From the NCBI RefSeq assembly GCF_019599505.1, contig NZ_RKLT01000003.1:400422-464421 (forward strand): 64,000 nt of DNA, in the 5' to 3' direction. This document shows, piece after piece, positions 25,969-33,231 of this stretch. Under the pieces are notes generated by a model. That model saw only the letters and a list, made by a program, of their open reading frames with translations, was not told where the DNA came from and ran no database searches. The first letter of the stretch is position 1. Every line of letters begins with the position of its first letter. Position numbers and translations under genes: made by a program. This DNA is from Haloarcula nitratireducens (GTDB lineage: Archaea; Halobacteriota; Halobacteria; Halobacteriales; Haloarculaceae).

Positions 25969-25994
25969 CCGCTCGCTTTCCGAGGGCCGCTCAC
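25969..25994. repeat. 26-bp direct repeat, copy 2
   Basis: Identical over 26 bases to the copy at 25871. It lies 17 bases beyond the DUF460 stop in the direction of transcription. Confidence 0.75.
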
Positions 25995-26011
25995 TTCGCT
26001 CGCGCCCCTCG

Positions 26012-27979
26012 CTACTCCTCGGACCCCGCCCGATGCTCGCTGATTATCTGATCGACCATCGCCGTATTCTGCGCTTTCTCGCGGTCCTCGGCCCGGTCTT
26101 CCCAGTCTTCGATGGCCGCCTCGACCTCCCGTTCGCGGGCGATGGCGAGTTCGTCCACCTCCTGTACCGTGACCATCTCGGCGGGAGCGACCGGGACGTC
26201 GTGTTCGAACAGCACTTCGTCGGCGGCGTCCGAGAGGTTGCCGTTTCGGAGGACGACTCGGGGGCCGATGTCGGCGAGTCGCTGTGCCGTCGACCGGCCC
26301 GCGCCCGAGGCGTCGCGGAACAGCAGCACGTCGCCTTCGACGAGGCCGAACCGCTCGTCGGCGTCGTCGATGGCGTCCCGCGTGAACTGGTCGACGACTT
26401 TCACCGGGACCAATCCCTCCTGTTTCTCCGAGACGTCGGCGAAGTTCGAGTGGTCGAGTTTCCAGAGGGACTTCAGGCGCTCGAGTTTGGCCGCCAGTTC
26501 CTCGCGCCGTTCCTGTTCCTCCTCGACTTTGCGTTCGAGCGCGTCGTTGCGCCGCTCTAATCTGGTGACTTCGCGGTCCTTTCGGACCTCGCGGCGTCCC
26601 TCCTGTCTGGCCTTCTCCAGTTGCTTGTCCTTCTCCTCGAGCCGGTCGTCTTTCTGCTGGATGGTCCCCTTGAGGTCCTCGACGTGATCTTCGAGGCGGT
26701 CGATGCGGGCCTCCAGTCGCCGTATCTCCTTTTCCTCCTCGGTGAGTTCCCGCGGCTGGTGGCCGGTGGCCGCCTCCTCGCTCTCGTCCTCGCCTTCGAG
26801 GTCGCGCAGAACGGCTTCGACGGACTCCTCGCCGGCGACGACGCGGTCGACGACGTGACCGACCTCGTGCTGTGGCGGCACCTTCTCGGCGACGCGGTCG
26901 AACTGGCTCTCGTGGTGGTCGAAGGCGTACAGCGCCGCGGCCATCGCGTCCCGCTCGTGGTCGTTCTCGTAGCGCTCCTCGCGGGTTCGGTGTTTCTTCT
27001 CGTCGACCGGCAGGTCGCGCTCGGGCTCCCAGCCGGCGGCGTCGAACGAGCGGCGGAACTTCTCGACGGTCTCGGGCATCGGCGTCACGTCGGCGGCGAG
27101 GACGACCGGCCGGCCGCGCTCGATGATCCACTCGATGACGTCCGCGCGGTCGCTCGTCCGCGAGGAGTAGACGTCGAGCACCTCGCCGTCCAAGCCGACG
27201 ATGGCGACCGCCGTCGTCGTTCCGGGGTCGACGCCGACGACGACGTGGTCCCGCCGCTTCGCCAGCGGCCGGAACTCGATGCCGTCCCGGCGGACCCGCT
27301 CCATCTCGACGCGCGTGTCGCCCGACCGATGCGTGGAGACCGGGATGTCCCCCGGCCGTCCCTCGACGCGGAAGACGGCGTTCGAGAAGCCGCCGTACTT
27401 CTCGGTGACCTCGCGTTCGTACTCTAAGCCCGCCGCGTCGAGTTCGGACTCGACCTCTCTGGCCTGCTTCTTCACCGCTCCGTGGATGCGTCGCGTGTAG
27501 CGGTCCTCTGACCACCCGCCCTTCCCCGTCGAGCGGCCGCGTGCGACCTTGATCTCGGTGGTGTCGGTGAACGCCGACACCTCCTGCCCGACGTTGGCCG
27601 CGGCGAGTCGGGCGGCGGCCTCCGCTTCCTTCATGGGCTTCTTCCCGTAGGGGACGCCGTGTCGCTTCGCGACGCGCGAGAGCGGCTCCGGTCGCTCGTC
27701 GCCGGTCACCTGCACCAGCATCGTCTCGTCGGGGAGCGTCCCGAGGAAGTGGACCAACTGGTCCTTGTCGGCGGCCAGTTCGTACATGTTGTCCGTGGCG
27801 ACGATGGCCGGTTCCTCCTCGTCGATTCGCCGGCGAAGCTTTCGCCGCGACACCACGTCCCGCTGGATGCTTTCACCGTCGTAGACCACCAGCGCGTAGG
27901 AGGGCGCGTCCCCGCGGACGTCCCCGCTCTGGATGTCGACCCCGAAGACGACGGCGTCGAGCGCTGCCGTGCGGTTCAC
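26012..27979 (-). CDS. DUF460 protein (RNase H-like domain plus coiled coil)
   Basis: 655-residue protein of the archaeal DUF460 family. Residues 10-140 and 225-335 resemble two RNase H/RuvC-like units: VFGVDIQSGD near 11 and VVVGVDPGTTTAVAIVG near 246 have the DxG-type first acidic strand, and the DAMAAALYAFDHHE helix near 345 supplies a later Asp. Residues 405-500 are a long Glu/Arg/Lys coiled coil. The end (540-620) is an alpha/beta domain with a VVLRNGNLSDAADEVLF segment. Family function is unproven; nuclease or nucleic-acid bridging is inferred from the fold. Confidence 0.82.
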   Translation of the reverse strand: MNRTAALDAVVFGVDIQSGDVRGDAPSYALVVYDGESIQRDVVSRRKLRRRIDEEEPAIVATDNMYELAADKDQLVHFLGTLPDETMLVQVTGDERPEPLSRVAKRHGVPYGKKPMKEAEAAARLAAANVGQEVSAFTDTTEIKVARGRSTGKGGWSEDRYTRRIHGAVKKQAREVESELDAAGLEYEREVTEKYGGFSNAVFRVEGRPGDIPVSTHRSGDTRVEMERVRRDGIEFRPLAKRRDHVVVGVDPGTTTAVAIVGLDGEVLDVYSSRTSDRADVIEWIIERGRPVVLAADVTPMPETVEKFRRSFDAAGWEPERDLPVDEKKHRTREERYENDHERDAMAAALYAFDHHESQFDRVAEKVPPQHEVGHVVDRVVAGEESVEAVLRDLEGEDESEEAATGHQPRELTEEEKEIRRLEARIDRLEDHVEDLKGTIQQKDDRLEEKDKQLEKARQEGRREVRKDREVTRLERRNDALERKVEEEQERREELAAKLERLKSLWKLDHSNFADVSEKQEGLVPVKVVDQFTRDAIDDADERFGLVEGDVLLFRDASGAGRSTAQRLADIGPRVVLRNGNLSDAADEVLFEHDVPVAPAEMVTVQEVDELAIAREREVEAAIEDWEDRAEDREKAQNTAMVDQIISEHRAGSEE

Positions 27980-28021
27980 GGCACGTTGTAGCGGCCGGGA
28001 GATGATAAATCCGTCCCGGGC

Positions 28022-29953
28022 CTACTCCCCGAGGAACTCGACACCGCGGAACTCGATCCGCGCCCCGCCGGCGTCGCTCTCGGCCAGCTGACACTCCCAG
28101 CCGTAGACGTCGGCGACCTCGCGGACGAAGGCGAGTCCGAGCCCCGTCCCCTGTCCGTCGCCCGTCGTCGTGTACCCCTCCTCGAAGACCCGTTCCCGGT
28201 CGGCTTCGGGGACGCCGACGCCGTCGTCCGCGACCGAGAACCCGTTCGACAACCGCTCGACGCGAACGTCGACGTCGTCCCCGCCGTGCGTGATGGCGTT
28301 CTCGAAGAGGTTCCTGAACAGGTGTCGAACGTACGTCTCGTCTGCCGCCACCTCGTCGTCGACGTCGACCGACAGCGTCGCGCCGCACGCCTCGACGTCC
28401 GCCCACGCGTCCCGCGCCACGTCGGCGAGCGAAACCGGCCCTCGGTCACCCGTCGCTCCGTCCCCGCGGGTCAACAGGAGCATGATGTCGACCATCTCCT
28501 CGATGCGGTCGAAGGCCTCTTCGACGTACTCGACCGCCTGCGGGTTCTCGTCGGTCGACAGCTGCTGGCTGTATATCTGGCCGATGGTGACCGGGTTGCG
28601 GATCTCGTGGGCGAGCATGCTCGCGAAGCTCTCCAGCTGCTCGTTGGACTGTTCCAGTTCCTCGATGGTCTCCTCGAGTTTGCGCTCGCGTTTGACCCGG
28701 TCGGAGATGTCCCGGAAGTACACCGAGATCCCGGATTCGGACGGATAGAGGTTCGCCTCGACCCAGAAGTCGAGCGTGTCGTAGTAGAGCTCGTAGCTCG
28801 TCGGTTTCTGTTCGTCCCGCGCGGTGTGGAAGGCGTCCCAGACCTCGTCGATCTCGGCGGCCGACGGGAAGACGTCCCAGAGGGTCTCGCCGACGAGCTC
28901 CTCCTCGGAGTGCTGGAGTAGCTCCTCGGCGCGCGCGTTGACGTGGGTGAACCGGAACTCCTCGTCGAGCGCGTAGAACGCGTCGGTGATGCGGGTCAGG
29001 ATCTCCTCGAACTCGCCCTCGAGACGGAGCCGGTCGGTGATGTCGGTGAAGGTGAAGACGGCGCGACCGCCGTCGTCGTCATCGTCGTCGGTCTCCAGCG
29101 GCGACCCGTTGACCGACACCCAGATCCGCTGACCGTCGGGTTTTCGCAGGCCGACCTCCATGTCGAATATCGGTTCGCCGGACTCCAGAACCTTGTTGAA
29201 CGGCAGCTCCTCGGCCGGGAGCGGCGTCCCGTCGGTATCGACGAGGTCCCACCGCAAGTCGTCGTGGGAGAACGATTCGAGTTCGTCTCGACTCCGATCG
29301 TAGATCTCTACCGCGCGGTCGTTCGCGAACTCGATGGTCCCGCCGGCACCGACGATGACGATGCCGACCGGGCTGGTCTCGATTATTTGGGACTTGAGTA
29401 GCTTCTCGGCCTCGAGACGCCGCCTCGTTCGTCGGTTCTCGACCGTCGAGGTGAGGACGTTGCTGACGTTCTGCACGAAACTGATGTCCGGGTCCGTGAA
29501 GTGCCCCGCCGTCGTCGAGTAAACGCCCAGTACCCCCCACGGCTCTTCGACCGAGCCGATTATCGCCGTGATTCCGCTCCTGACGCCGCGTTCGTCGAGC
29601 AACTCGGCGGTAGCGAACCGGTCGTCGCTCCGATAGTCCTCGACGAGGACCGGGCCGCCGTCTCGAAGCGTGTAGCCCGTCTGTAATCCCGATTCGACCG
29701 GGGCCGTCGCGGTTCCGATGCAGTCCGCCGGCCAGCCGGCACCGTCCCAGAGGCGGAGCGCGTCCTCGGTCGACTGTAGCTCGAAGACGCCGCTGTACTC
29801 GGCGTGCAACGTCTCTGCGATGGCGTCCGATGCGTCCCGCAGTAGCCGGTCGAGGTCGTCAGTCTCGAGCGCCAACTGGCCGATGTCGGCGACGACCTCC
29901 TGTCGACGGACGTGGTCAGCCACCCCCGCGTCCGTCTCGGACGGCGAATCCAT
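28022..29953 (-). CDS. GAF-PAS-PAS sensor histidine kinase
   Basis: 643-residue soluble sensor kinase. Domains in order: GAF (about 15-165, with SIEEPWGVLGVYSTTA-type strand), PAS 1 (about 190-305, GTIEFANDRAVEIYDRS), PAS 2 (about 315-430, ERFRFTHVNARAEELL-like), HisKA with the phosphorylation site H449 in MLAHEIRNPVTIGQIY, then HATPase with NLFENAITHGGDD, DDGVGVPE and GQGTGLGLAFVREV boxes. No membrane helix. It has no neighbouring regulator and probably signals through a receiver encoded elsewhere. It lies 42 bases below the DUF460 stop-start region on the same strand. Confidence 0.9.
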   Translation of the reverse strand: MDSPSETDAGVADHVRRQEVVADIGQLALETDDLDRLLRDASDAIAETLHAEYSGVFELQSTEDALRLWDGAGWPADCIGTATAPVESGLQTGYTLRDGGPVLVEDYRSDDRFATAELLDERGVRSGITAIIGSVEEPWGVLGVYSTTAGHFTDPDISFVQNVSNVLTSTVENRRTRRRLEAEKLLKSQIIETSPVGIVIVGAGGTIEFANDRAVEIYDRSRDELESFSHDDLRWDLVDTDGTPLPAEELPFNKVLESGEPIFDMEVGLRKPDGQRIWVSVNGSPLETDDDDDDGGRAVFTFTDITDRLRLEGEFEEILTRITDAFYALDEEFRFTHVNARAEELLQHSEEELVGETLWDVFPSAAEIDEVWDAFHTARDEQKPTSYELYYDTLDFWVEANLYPSESGISVYFRDISDRVKRERKLEETIEELEQSNEQLESFASMLAHEIRNPVTIGQIYSQQLSTDENPQAVEYVEEAFDRIEEMVDIMLLLTRGDGATGDRGPVSLADVARDAWADVEACGATLSVDVDDEVAADETYVRHLFRNLFENAITHGGDDVDVRVERLSNGFSVADDGVGVPEADRERVFEEGYTTTGDGQGTGLGLAFVREVADVYGWECQLAESDAGGARIEFRGVEFLGE

Positions 29954-30048
29954 ACCACGTATTCGTTACTGCACCGGTGGTAAACCTTTCTCTGCGGCAG
30001 AGGACACGATTCGGCTCGTACTGCGCCGAACGGGAGCGACCTCGTCCG

Positions 30049-30726
30049 CTACCACTCGGCCCGTTCGACCAATCGCTCGAACGCGGTCCGCTCGCGGCTC
30101 TCCTTGGTCCGCCGGTCGGCGTCGTCGCGCATCCGGTCTTTCAGCGTCCGCAGGGCGCGGGTATCGACGGCGGCCAGTTCGCCGGCGACCGAACGGGGGT
30201 CCTCGAGGACGCGAGAGACGAGCCCCATTCGCAGCGCGGTCTCGGCGTCGATAGTTCGCCCCGACAGCGCGAGGTCCAGCGCCTCACCCTCGCCGACGAC
30301 GCGAGGGAGGCGAGCGGTGCCGCCCCACGCGCCGAACAGCCCCAGTTTCACGCCGGTCTCGGCGAACGTCGCCGCGGGCGTCGCCACGCGGACGTCGCAG
30401 GCCAGCGCCAGTTCGACGCCGCCGCCGCGGGCCGCCCCGTCGACGCCGGCGACGACCGCGCCGTCGTAGCGTTCGAGAGCGGTCGCCACGCGCTGTCCCA
30501 GCGCGGCGAACTCGGCGGCGTCGTCGCCGTCGAGTCCGCGAACCACGTCGAGGTCGGCGCCGGCACAGAACGCCTCGCCGGCACCGCGGAGGTAGACGAC
30601 CGGTTCCGTCGCGTCCGCCACGGCAGTCTCCAACTCTTCGAGCGACTCGCGGTCGAGGGCGTTGCGCCGCTCCGGCCGGTCAAAGGTCAGCACGCGAACG
30701 TCCCCGTCGGCCGTCGTCCGGACCAT
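30049..30726 (-). CDS. Enoyl-CoA hydratase/isomerase family protein
   Basis: 225-residue crotonase-fold protein, probably hydrating or isomerising enoyl-CoA. Conserved elements are RPERRNALDRES near residue 20, the first oxyanion-hole loop GAGEAFCAGADLD near 55, the second oxyanion loop GAARGGGVELALACDVRVAT near 105 and the TGVKLGLFGAWGGTARLPR stretch. One of the catalytic Glu positions used by true hydratases (GxxxE region) reads as FGAWGG, so the exact reaction is unclear. The ATG at 30726 was chosen because the longer in-frame extension is antisense to the neighbouring gene. Confidence 0.82.
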   Translation of the reverse strand: MVRTTADGDVRVLTFDRPERRNALDRESLEELETAVADATEPVVYLRGAGEAFCAGADLDVVRGLDGDDAAEFAALGQRVATALERYDGAVVAGVDGAARGGGVELALACDVRVATPAATFAETGVKLGLFGAWGGTARLPRVVGEGEALDLALSGRTIDAETALRMGLVSRVLEDPRSVAGELAAVDTRALRTLKDRMRDDADRRTKESRERTAFERLVERAEW

Positions 30727-30786
30727 GAACTGTCTGTTGCCGGTGTTTCCAAAGGTCTTTGCCCTTCCCACCGCTACGTCACACCA

Positions 30787-31437
30787 ATGGAGGAAGTGGC
30801 GGCGGTCCGCCGAGCGTCGTTGGCGGCGGTCGAAGACGTCGAACCTGAACGTCTCCGCGAACGCATCGCGACGCGCCTCGACGACGCCTCGCTCTCCCCC
30901 GGGGTGTTGACGCTCGTCAGCGCCGGCGCCGCCCGCGAGCGCGCCTTCGATCCCGCCGACGGCCACGCCGACCACGCCGCCGGCGTCCAGTTGATCTACG
31001 AGGGGCTCCGACTCACCCGCCAGCTCGCCCGCGACGACCCGTGGACGACCGGCGACCGCGACGCCGCCGACCTCGACATCCTCATCGCCGACATCCTCGT
31101 CTCCCGCGGCTTCTACCTCCTCGCTCGGACCGAGGCCGCCGAGGCCGCCGTCGAGGTCGTTCGCGCGTTCGGCCACGACCAGACCGTCCAGCAGACCACC
31201 GGCGAGTCGCTCGACGCCAATCTGGAGGCCGACATCTGCGAACTCGCCGCCGTCACCGGCGTCGCCGCCGGCGGCTCCGCGCCGACGGCCTCGCTCCGGG
31301 AGTACGCCGCCGCGCTGCCCGACGACGGCCTGCCGACGAGCGCCCGTCTCGTCGGCGACGACGTGGTCGAGGCGCTGAGGACCCGGATCCACCCCGACCA
31401 GCCGCCGGGCGACGCCGAGGCCGCCGCCGACCACTGA
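30787..31437 (+). CDS. DUF7114 family protein
   Basis: 216-residue mostly helical protein. The segments GVQLIYEGLRLTRQLARDDPW, DILIADILVSRGFYLLART and ANLEADICELAAVTGVAAGG resemble the helix pattern of isoprenoid synthases without the full DDxxD sites. It fits the haloarchaeal family I remember as DUF7114. Function unknown. It is divergent from the enoyl-CoA hydratase gene (60-base spacer) and ends 67 bases before tRNA-Thr. Confidence 0.65.
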   Translation: MEEVAAVRRASLAAVEDVEPERLRERIATRLDDASLSPGVLTLVSAGAARERAFDPADGHADHAAGVQLIYEGLRLTRQLARDDPWTTGDRDAADLDILIADILVSRGFYLLARTEAAEAAVEVVRAFGHDQTVQQTTGESLDANLEADICELAAVTGVAAGGSAPTASLREYAAALPDDGLPTSARLVGDDVVEALRTRIHPDQPPGDAEAAADH

Positions 31438-31504
31438 CAACCGTCGCCACGCCGCCCCCGAATCGAAACGAATAAAGACAACTGCCGGCAACAACTGAGT
31501 GCGT

Positions 31505-31576
31505 GCCTGGGTAGCTTAGCGGTAAAGCGCGTCCTTGGTAAGGACGAGACCCCGGATTCAAATTCCGGCCTAGGCT
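31505..31576 (+). tRNA. tRNA-Thr (GGT)
   Basis: 72-base cloverleaf. The acceptor arms GCCTGGG/CCTAGGC pair with one G-T wobble. The D-arm is TAGCTTAGCGGTAAAGC-like, the anticodon stem CGTCC/GGACG encloses the loop TTGGTAA with anticodon GGT (31537-31539), and the T-arm is CCGGATTCAAATTCCGG. The discriminator is T and no CCA is encoded. No intron is visible. It is followed by a stem-loop that copies its T-arm (see 31645). Confidence 0.95.
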
Positions 31577-31644
31577 TCTACCAACCACACTTCTGCGAGG
31601 CGCTCCGTCGCCGAGCGACCGCTGTGGTCGGAGAAGACGAATGC

Positions 31645-31704
31645 GGAATTTGAATCCCTGGAAGACGAGCGAATGCGAGTCTTCCTCCGGTTCAAATTCC
31701 GGCC
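31645..31704 (+). repeat. Stem-loop built from T-arm copies of tRNA-Thr
   Basis: Between the tRNA and the next gene lies a composite hairpin. 31645-31657 is an exact inverted copy of 13 bases of the tRNA T-arm (tRNA 31554-31566). Then come GGAAGAC, a 12-base loop and GTCTTCC (a perfect 7-bp stem), then a direct copy of the tRNA 3' part (31691-31704 equals 31557-31570, 14 bases). The outer arms pair with one bulged T. The box GTCTTCCTCCGGTTCAA (31679-31695) recurs behind tRNA-Lys at 57240. Confidence 0.7.
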
Positions 31705-31743
31705 GAGGAGTTCACCGCGCAGCGGGCGCTGAGTCGATGACTG

Positions 31744-31752
31744 GCTTTATGA
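31744..31752 (+). promoter_or_regulatory. TATA box for the HTH-nuclease gene
   Basis: GCTTTATGA, 27-35 bases before the ATG at 31779. This decides the start in favour of 31779 over in-frame ATGs at 31737 and 31749, which overlap the box. Confidence 0.55.
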
Positions 31753-31778
31753 TCCGAGACTGCCGAGTGCGTGTCGGG

Positions 31779-32516
31779 ATGTACCAGTACGAAGCGGTCG
31801 AACAGGTGTTGCGGGAGAACGGGGGGTACGCGACACTGAAAACGCTGTACCAGCGGGCTCCGCACGTCGAGGGGAGCGAGTGGGGAACGAAGACGCCGAA
31901 CGCCAGCATCCGCCGGATCGTCCAGACTCGCGAGGAGTTCTTCAAGATTCGCCCCGGGCTCTGGGCACTGGTCGACTGCCGCGACGAGTTACCGGAAAGC
32001 GTCTATCGGGCAGCGGGTACAGCGGAGCAACGGGCGCAGTACGACCACTGGTACTTTCAGGGACTACTCACCGAAATCGGCAACGCTCGGCGAGCGGAGA
32101 CGTGGGTTCCGGTACAGGACAAGAACCGCCCCTTTCTGGACCGAACGCTGGGCGACGTCAGCAGTTTGGAGTCGCTACCGGCCTTCGGTTACGAAGAACT
32201 GGTCCAGCGGGCCAGTACCGTCGATACGGTCTGGTTCAACGAACGGCGGATGCCCGCGACGCTCGTCGAGGTCGAGTTCTCGACGGACTTCCAGAACTCG
32301 CTGCACAAGTTCGTCGACCTCCGGGACTATCACGCGTCGTTCGTCGTCGCCGCGGACGAAACGCGGAAGGCGCAGTTCGAAAAGCGTCTCTCCCAGTCCG
32401 GTTTCGCACCGATTCGCGACCGCGTCGAATTCCTCAGCTTCGACGAGGTCTCGCAGTTACACGCCGCGGCGGAGGCGACTACGGGACTGGACGAGCGTCT
32501 GCGGGCCGGCGTCTGA
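31779..32516 (+). CDS. HARE-HTH-like protein with PD-(D/E)XK-type nuclease domain
   Basis: 245-residue protein. Residues 1-70 read as a winged helix of the HB1/HARE type (YEAVEQVLRENGGYATLKTLYQRA, later NASIRRIVQTREEFFKIRPGLWAL). The second half has a pattern typical of restriction-endonuclease-like folds: VDTVWFNERR followed by TLVEVEFSTDFQNSLHKFVDL, giving D...ExE with nearby Lys, then a strand FVVAADETRKAQFEKRL. This resembles HTH-nuclease proteins found near defence and mobile loci, but the assignment is by eye. It sits immediately behind tRNA-Thr and its stem-loop, with its own TATA box and no operon partner. Confidence 0.6.
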   Translation: MYQYEAVEQVLRENGGYATLKTLYQRAPHVEGSEWGTKTPNASIRRIVQTREEFFKIRPGLWALVDCRDELPESVYRAAGTAEQRAQYDHWYFQGLLTEIGNARRAETWVPVQDKNRPFLDRTLGDVSSLESLPAFGYEELVQRASTVDTVWFNERRMPATLVEVEFSTDFQNSLHKFVDLRDYHASFVVAADETRKAQFEKRLSQSGFAPIRDRVEFLSFDEVSQLHAAAEATTGLDERLRAGV

Positions 32517-32535
32517 TCGAGGGTCTCGGCGGCTC

Positions 32536-32979
32536 TCACTCCCGGTCGGGTTCCTCGGCGAGCGCTCGCTCGCGCAGCTCCTTGCACTTCTCGCCTCTCA
32601 CCGTCAGTTCGGGGACCGGCACGGGTGACCCGTCCTCGACGGCGACGAAGGTGGCGTAGGCGCTCGTCGTCTCTTCCGTCTCGCCGGTCCGGGGGTCCTC
32701 GGCGGCGACTTCGATTCGGACGCGGACGCTCGTGCGGCCGGTGGCGTAGGCGAACGACTCGACGCGGGCGGTGTCGCCGATGGGGATGGGTCGCTCGAAG
32801 TCCACGCGGGACATCTGAGCGGTGACGCAGGACTCCTCGGCGGCGCGCATCGCCGACATCGCGCCGATCTCGTCCATCCACTTCATCACGATGCCCCCGT
32901 GGGCGCTCTCGTAGTTGTTCGCGTGGGTCGGCTGGACGCGCTCGCGATTGACGATGTGCGTGTCGGCGACGGCTGGCAT
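32536..32979 (-). CDS. Acyl-CoA thioesterase (hotdog fold)
   Basis: 147-residue thioesterase of the YciA/BACH hotdog type, hydrolysing acyl-CoA esters. The ATG at 32979 gives MPAVADTHIVNRERVQPTHANNYESAHGG. The catalytic region is ANNYESAHGGIVMKWMDEIGAM, with Asn and Asp at the usual places, followed by the strands VDFERPIPIGDTARVESF and SVRVRIEVAAED. The C-terminus is acidic. An in-frame start 84 bases upstream has no conserved sequence. Single gene, convergent with the nuclease-like gene. Confidence 0.85.
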   Translation of the reverse strand: MPAVADTHIVNRERVQPTHANNYESAHGGIVMKWMDEIGAMSAMRAAEESCVTAQMSRVDFERPIPIGDTARVESFAYATGRTSVRVRIEVAAEDPRTGETEETTSAYATFVAVEDGSPVPVPELTVRGEKCKELRERALAEEPDRE

Positions 32980-33159
32980 GAGCAGTGGTACATCGCCGCC
33001 GCGGATAACGGTTGACACTGCGTCCGAGCGCCGCGGCGTTTCGTCCGGAATTGGCGCGAGCAAGCAGAGTCGTAAACGCGCTATCGGAAATATTTATTTC
33101 ATATTCGCTCTTAACTTCGGACTAATAAGACTGTATCAAACCGGGTGGAATTTGGGTGA

Positions 33160-33187
33160 GAGTTCCGCCGGAATCCCGTCGGAACTC
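33160..33187. promoter_or_regulatory. Palindrome upstream of the ferritin-like gene
   Basis: Arms GAGTTCCGCCGG and CCGTCGGAACTC (11 of 12 positions pair) around AATC. It lies directly upstream of the TATA region near 33200 (CCCCTTTAGTAGGGG, itself a small dyad) and 45-72 bases before the ATG at 33232. This is a good place for a dimeric repressor or activator site. Confidence 0.5.
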
Positions 33188-33231
33188 GGAAAATCCCCTT
33201 TAGTAGGGGTCGGGTTTGTTCGCCCGTCGAT

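Larger units (their letters stand above)
25688..26011. other. Repeat-rich gene-free spacer
   Basis: 324 bases between the PAS kinase start and the DUF460 stop with no convincing gene. The first third carries the kinase's A+T-rich promoter (an AATAATTGAATAC patch near 25710 on the minus strand) and a TTTTTTAG stretch near 25755. The rest holds a 26-base direct repeat (25871 and 25969) and a 9-base-arm inverted repeat at 25916-25944. Confidence 0.6.

Noticed and set aside
25826..26560. Plus-strand frame in the repeat spacer and the end of DUF460
   Set aside because: The first part translates repeat sequence and the rest is antisense to the DUF460 gene.
31687..31704. Simple integrase attachment site behind tRNA-Thr
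   Set aside because: A direct copy of the tRNA end alone would fit an att site, but the inverted copy, the internal 7-bp stem and the flank box shared with tRNA-Lys do not; no integrase lies between the copies.
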